DNA of 24,051 nucleotides from assembly GCA_017938055.1 (NCBI GenBank), contig JAGBCG010000120.1:1-24051 (forward strand). The letters are read 5' to 3'. Both the position numbers and the translations under genes were made by a program. This document shows positions 21,696 through 24,051 of this stretch, piece after piece; the first letter of the stretch is position 1, and each line of letters starts with the position of its first letter. The notes beneath the pieces are model-generated. The model was not told the DNA's origin and did no database searches. It was given only the letters and a program-made list of their open reading frames with translations. This DNA is from Clostridia bacterium (GTDB taxonomy: Bacteria > Bacillota > Clostridia > Oscillospirales > CAG-382).

Positions 21696-22969
21696 TCATA
21701 TTTCGCTGACATAACGCCAAGTGGACGGCTTTCCCTCAAGCTCGTCTGCCATGTTTATGGCAAGGATGTTCCAGTTTACAAAGTCGGGACTCATTACAGG
21801 CTCTCTTGTTTCGGGATTGTAGTATTCATGCAATGTTCCGGTTTTTCTTAAGTCATCACCTAAAAGCGAAAGAGTTTTTTTGGCAATAATTTCTGCTTCT
21901 TCTTTAAGACCATAGTTCATAAGTCCTCTGAAAACGGCATACTGTGCGATAATCCATATAGGTCCGAGCCAGTTTGACGGGTTTGAGGATGCGTCAAGAT
22001 TGTACATTTTTTCGTCCCTTGAAAGTGAGCGAATACCGCCATTGCTCATATATGTGTTTTCATCAAGAATATGCTTTGCAAGCTCCTTTGCCTGCTGGTC
22101 TGTTGCAATAGAGCAAAGCATGGGAAGAAAGCTTGACCAGCTTCTCACCTTTATAAACAGCGTGTTCCAGAATACTCCAAGTCCCTTGTGGAACCAGTCG
22201 TAAGAACGGCATTTGATGTCAACATCCACGCTGTAGAACAGCTTGTCTCGGTTATCATAACATTCGTCCTGAACAGCTTGTGCAAGCTTTTGTGCTTTTT
22301 GCTCATATACGGTGTATTCTTCGTCACCGGTTTCTTTTAAAAGCTTTGCCATACATTTAAGCTCATTTACAAGGAATGAATTAAGGAATATGCCTGCCGT
22401 TGAAAATCTAGGTCTTCCAAATGCGGACGGGTCGTTGTCAACGCCAATCAAAACGTCATTTGCCCATACGTAAAGACCACATCTTTCATTGTAATAATAT
22501 TTGTCATAACAGGCAATATAATTTTTAGCTGGCAGATATATGGCTTTATCCATTCAAAAGAGCCGCTAAAGCCTGACACAAGACATACCTGATGGCAAAG
22601 AAAAGGCTTGTGCATATTGAGAATATCTCCGTCCTTGTGCTTCTTTATAAGGTAGGGGGTCTCGTTGTTTGGATTAAGCACCATTATAGGTATATAGCCG
22701 TCCTCAAGCTGAAAGGACAAAAAGTTAAGCACATTCCCTTTACCACATTCAATGATTTTTTCACGAAAGCCCTCAGGTGAGTTTCCGTTTTCAGCAACAT
22801 TTATCATCGCGAATGTCGCCCAAAAAGTATCCCAGTCCCATAGCTGTTGATTGTATGAAAAGCCGGGGTCAACAAAGGGATATTTGTAATTACCGCAAGG
22901 CTCTTTCATAGCCTTGTCAAGCTTTTCGAAAAGATATTCTTCAATGAGCTGTTTATCTGATTTGTTCAT
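21696..22969 (-). pseudogene. GH63/GH37-like glycoside hydrolase broken by a one-base frameshift
   Basis: Two overlapping frames together encode one (alpha/alpha)6-barrel glycosidase of about 424 residues. The 5' part holds QLWDWDTFWATFAM and KPFLCHQVCLVSGFSG. The 3' part holds GLYVWANDVLIGVDNDPSAF (probable acid Asp), NPSNWLGPIWIIAQY, and LHEYYNPETREP (probable base Glu), as in GH63 glucosidases and trehalase-like enzymes. The frame breaks at an A5 run (plus-strand T5 at 22522-22526): restoring a sixth A joins QLK to NYIACYDKYYYN smoothly. The rest is intact, so this is a very recent mutation or a sequencing/assembly error. ATG 22969 has AAGGAAG upstream. No signal peptide; it would be cytosolic. 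Likely role: hydrolysis of an alpha-glucoside, trehalose-like sugar or mannosylglycerate; substrate unresolved. Confidence 0.85.
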
Positions 22970-22996
22970 GATAGTTCTTCCTTTTTGATAAAGTGT

Positions 22997-23030
22997 TTTG
23001 TACTGACAAAAAAGTCTGAAAAAGTACAAA
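22997..23030. promoter_or_regulatory. Inverted repeat in the leader of the hydrolase gene (candidate operator)
   Basis: TTTGTACT (22997-23004) and AGTACAAA (23023-23030) form 8-bp arms with an 18-bp spacer that itself contains GAC-AAAAAA-GTC. A third copy of the core, AGTACG followed by A7, overlaps the promoter spacer on the minus strand (23069-23057). The repeat lies just downstream of the -10, where a repressor would block transcription. Function is inferred. Confidence 0.35.
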
Positions 23031-23047
23031 TAAAAGCACGTGGCTAT

Positions 23048-23075
23048 ATTTTAACATTTTTTTCGTACTTGTCAA
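23048..23075 (-). promoter_or_regulatory. Promoter of the glycoside hydrolase gene
   Basis: On the minus strand a perfect TTGACA (23075-23070), a 16-nt spacer and TAAAAT (23053-23048). The leader to the ATG at 22969 is about 70 nt and contains an inverted repeat. Confidence 0.7.
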
Positions 23076-23189
23076 TGAGCTTTTTGCTTTTTTCGGGAGA
23101 AATAAAAATTTTTACCGTCCTCTTTATTACTGAATTGCAGAAAGAAACACCAAAAGAGCATGAAATTACAGTATGTTAAATATTTCTTA

Positions 23190-23218
23190 TTGAAATGTGT
23201 GAAAAAAAGTTTTACAAT
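23190..23218 (+). promoter_or_regulatory. Promoter of the pyridoxamine-kinase-like gene
   Basis: TTGAAA (23190-23195), a 17-bp spacer, then TACAAT (23213-23218). The expected start near 23225 is about 30 nt upstream of the ATG at 23255. Confidence 0.7.
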
Positions 23219-23254
23219 AAGAATGATTTTAACATGAGGAAAGCGGGAGCAGAC

Positions 23255-24051
23255 ATGGATACAAAGAGAATACTTACAATACAGGATATTTCGGGTGTGG
23301 GACAGTGCTCACTTACTGTAGCTCTTCCAATAATATCGGTATGCGGAATTGAAACAAGTGTGCTTCCCACAGCTGTGCTGTCCACACATACAGGAGGCTT
23401 TACAGGCTTTACTTTCCGTGATCTTACAGAGGATATTCCCTCAATACAAAGTCACTGGCAAAAAGAGAACATAACCTTTGATGCCATTTATACAGGATAT
23501 CTGGGAAGCAAAAAGCAGGTGGAATATGTAATTGATATTCTTAAAAGTATGGGCAATAAAAACAGCGTAAATATAATAGATCCTGCAATGGCTGATAAAG
23601 GAAAGCTTTATACAGGCTTTGACCAAAGCTTTGCAGATACCATGAAAAAACTTGTTCCCCATGCCGATTTTCTTCTTCCCAACATTACCGAAGCGTGCTT
23701 TTTGACAGATACGCCTTATAATGATAACCCTGATGAAGCATTCATTAAAGAGGTAATGACAAAGCTTTATAAAATGGGAGCAAAAACTGTAATTCTTACA
23801 GGAGAAGCCTTTAATAAGGACAAGACAGGTGCGGTTATATATGACGGCAGGGAATTTTTATGCTATGAGCACCAAAGGCTTGCCCAGAGCTGTCACGGAA
23901 CGGGTGATATATATGCTTCAGCTTTTACAGGCTCGCTTATGAGAGGCAAATCTGTATTTGAAAGCGTGAAAATTGCTGCAGATTTTGTTGTGGAGTGTAT
24001 AAAAATTACAATTCCTGACAAAAATCACACCTACGGTGCAAAATTTGAGCC
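23255..24051 (+). CDS. Pyridoxamine/pyridoxal kinase-like protein (partial, C-terminus off the right edge)
   Basis: 265 residues are visible in an open frame to the window edge. It is a ribokinase-fold ThiD/PdxY-type kinase: ILTIQDISGVGQCSLTVALPII at the N-terminus, VLSTHTGGF (the conserved Thr-His-Thr substrate region), IIDPAMADKGKLY, LPNITEACFLT and the catalytic CHGTGDIYASAF with its Asp. The reaction would be ATP-dependent phosphorylation of pyridoxal, pyridoxine or pyridoxamine in the B6 salvage pathway. ATG 23255 is chosen (GGGAG 5 nt upstream); an in-frame ATG at 23234 lacks a ribosome-binding site. About 20-30 residues are probably missing. It is transcribed divergently from the hydrolase gene and appears unrelated to it. 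Confidence 0.88.
   Translation, partial: MDTKRILTIQDISGVGQCSLTVALPIISVCGIETSVLPTAVLSTHTGGFTGFTFRDLTEDIPSIQSHWQKENITFDAIYTGYLGSKKQVEYVIDILKSMGNKNSVNIIDPAMADKGKLYTGFDQSFADTMKKLVPHADFLLPNITEACFLTDTPYNDNPDEAFIKEVMTKLYKMGAKTVILTGEAFNKDKTGAVIYDGREFLCYEHQRLAQSCHGTGDIYASAFTGSLMRGKSVFESVKIAADFVVECIKITIPDKNHTYGAKFE

Noticed and set aside
22500..22560. Programmed -1 frameshift in the hydrolase gene
   Set aside because: The A5 run is not part of an in-phase X XXY YYZ heptamer and I see no downstream stimulatory structure; mutation or sequencing error is simpler.
22985..23179. Small plus-strand frame (64 codons) in the hydrolase/pyridoxamine-kinase intergenic region
   Set aside because: It overlaps two promoters and an inverted repeat, has no ribosome-binding site, and its translation resembles nothing I recognise.

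Overview
The window looks like the chromosome of a spore-forming, anaerobic, low-to-moderate GC Firmicute (class Clostridia). The grounds are a spoIIR gene, a methylerythritol-phosphate pathway gene (ispE), a CsaB-type pyruvyltransferase, strong Gram-positive Shine-Dalgarno sequences, frequent TTG/GTG starts, and sigma-A-like promoters with 16-17 bp spacers. I see no rRNA, tRNA, CRISPR array or recognisable insertion sequence.

Region 1 (1-8742, minus strand) is one long co-directional cluster read from a promoter at 8714-8742. Its order is MurJ/MviN-family flippase, GT4 glycosyltransferase, DUF4330 membrane protein, O-antigen-ligase-like polymerase/ligase, a GT4-CsaB fusion, ispE, and spoIIR running off the left edge. 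Genes overlap or nearly touch. The first five fit assembly, flipping, polymerisation and pyruvylation of a surface polysaccharide (secondary cell-wall polymer). The flippase lacks several arginines known to be essential in E. coli MurJ, which hints that it carries this polymer rather than lipid II.

Region 2 (8797-20687) is a sugar-catabolic locus. An AraC-family regulator (minus) diverges from a ten-gene plus-strand operon: Ldh2-type oxidoreductase, KDPG-aldolase-like protein, aldo/keto reductase, MOFRL glycerate-2-kinase-like protein, divergent enolase paralogue, aldehyde dehydrogenase, PfkB kinase, class II aldolase, NagB-like deaminase/isomerase and NagA-like deacetylase, closed by a clear terminator. 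The operon contains no transporter. Several members keep the fold and chemical core of phosphosugar enzymes but have changed the residues that handle the phosphate or the general acid/base. This applies to the enolase, the KDPG aldolase, NagA and NagB, and the glycerate kinase is also altered. I infer an undescribed, at least partly non-phosphorylative, route for an (amino)sugar or sugar acid. One or both aldolases would yield glyceraldehyde, which would pass through aldehyde dehydrogenase and glycerate 2-kinase towards 2-phosphoglycerate. This is the most interesting part of the window.

Region 3 (20688-21694) has a promoter, a strikingly regular multi-hairpin element (three short hairpins 19 bp apart, enclosed by a 15-bp perfect inverted repeat), an unrecognised 191-residue protein, and a bidirectional terminator.

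Region 4 (21696-24051) has a GH63/GH37-like glycoside hydrolase on the minus strand, broken by a one-base frameshift in an A5 run. Divergent from it is a pyridoxamine-kinase-like gene that runs off the right edge.
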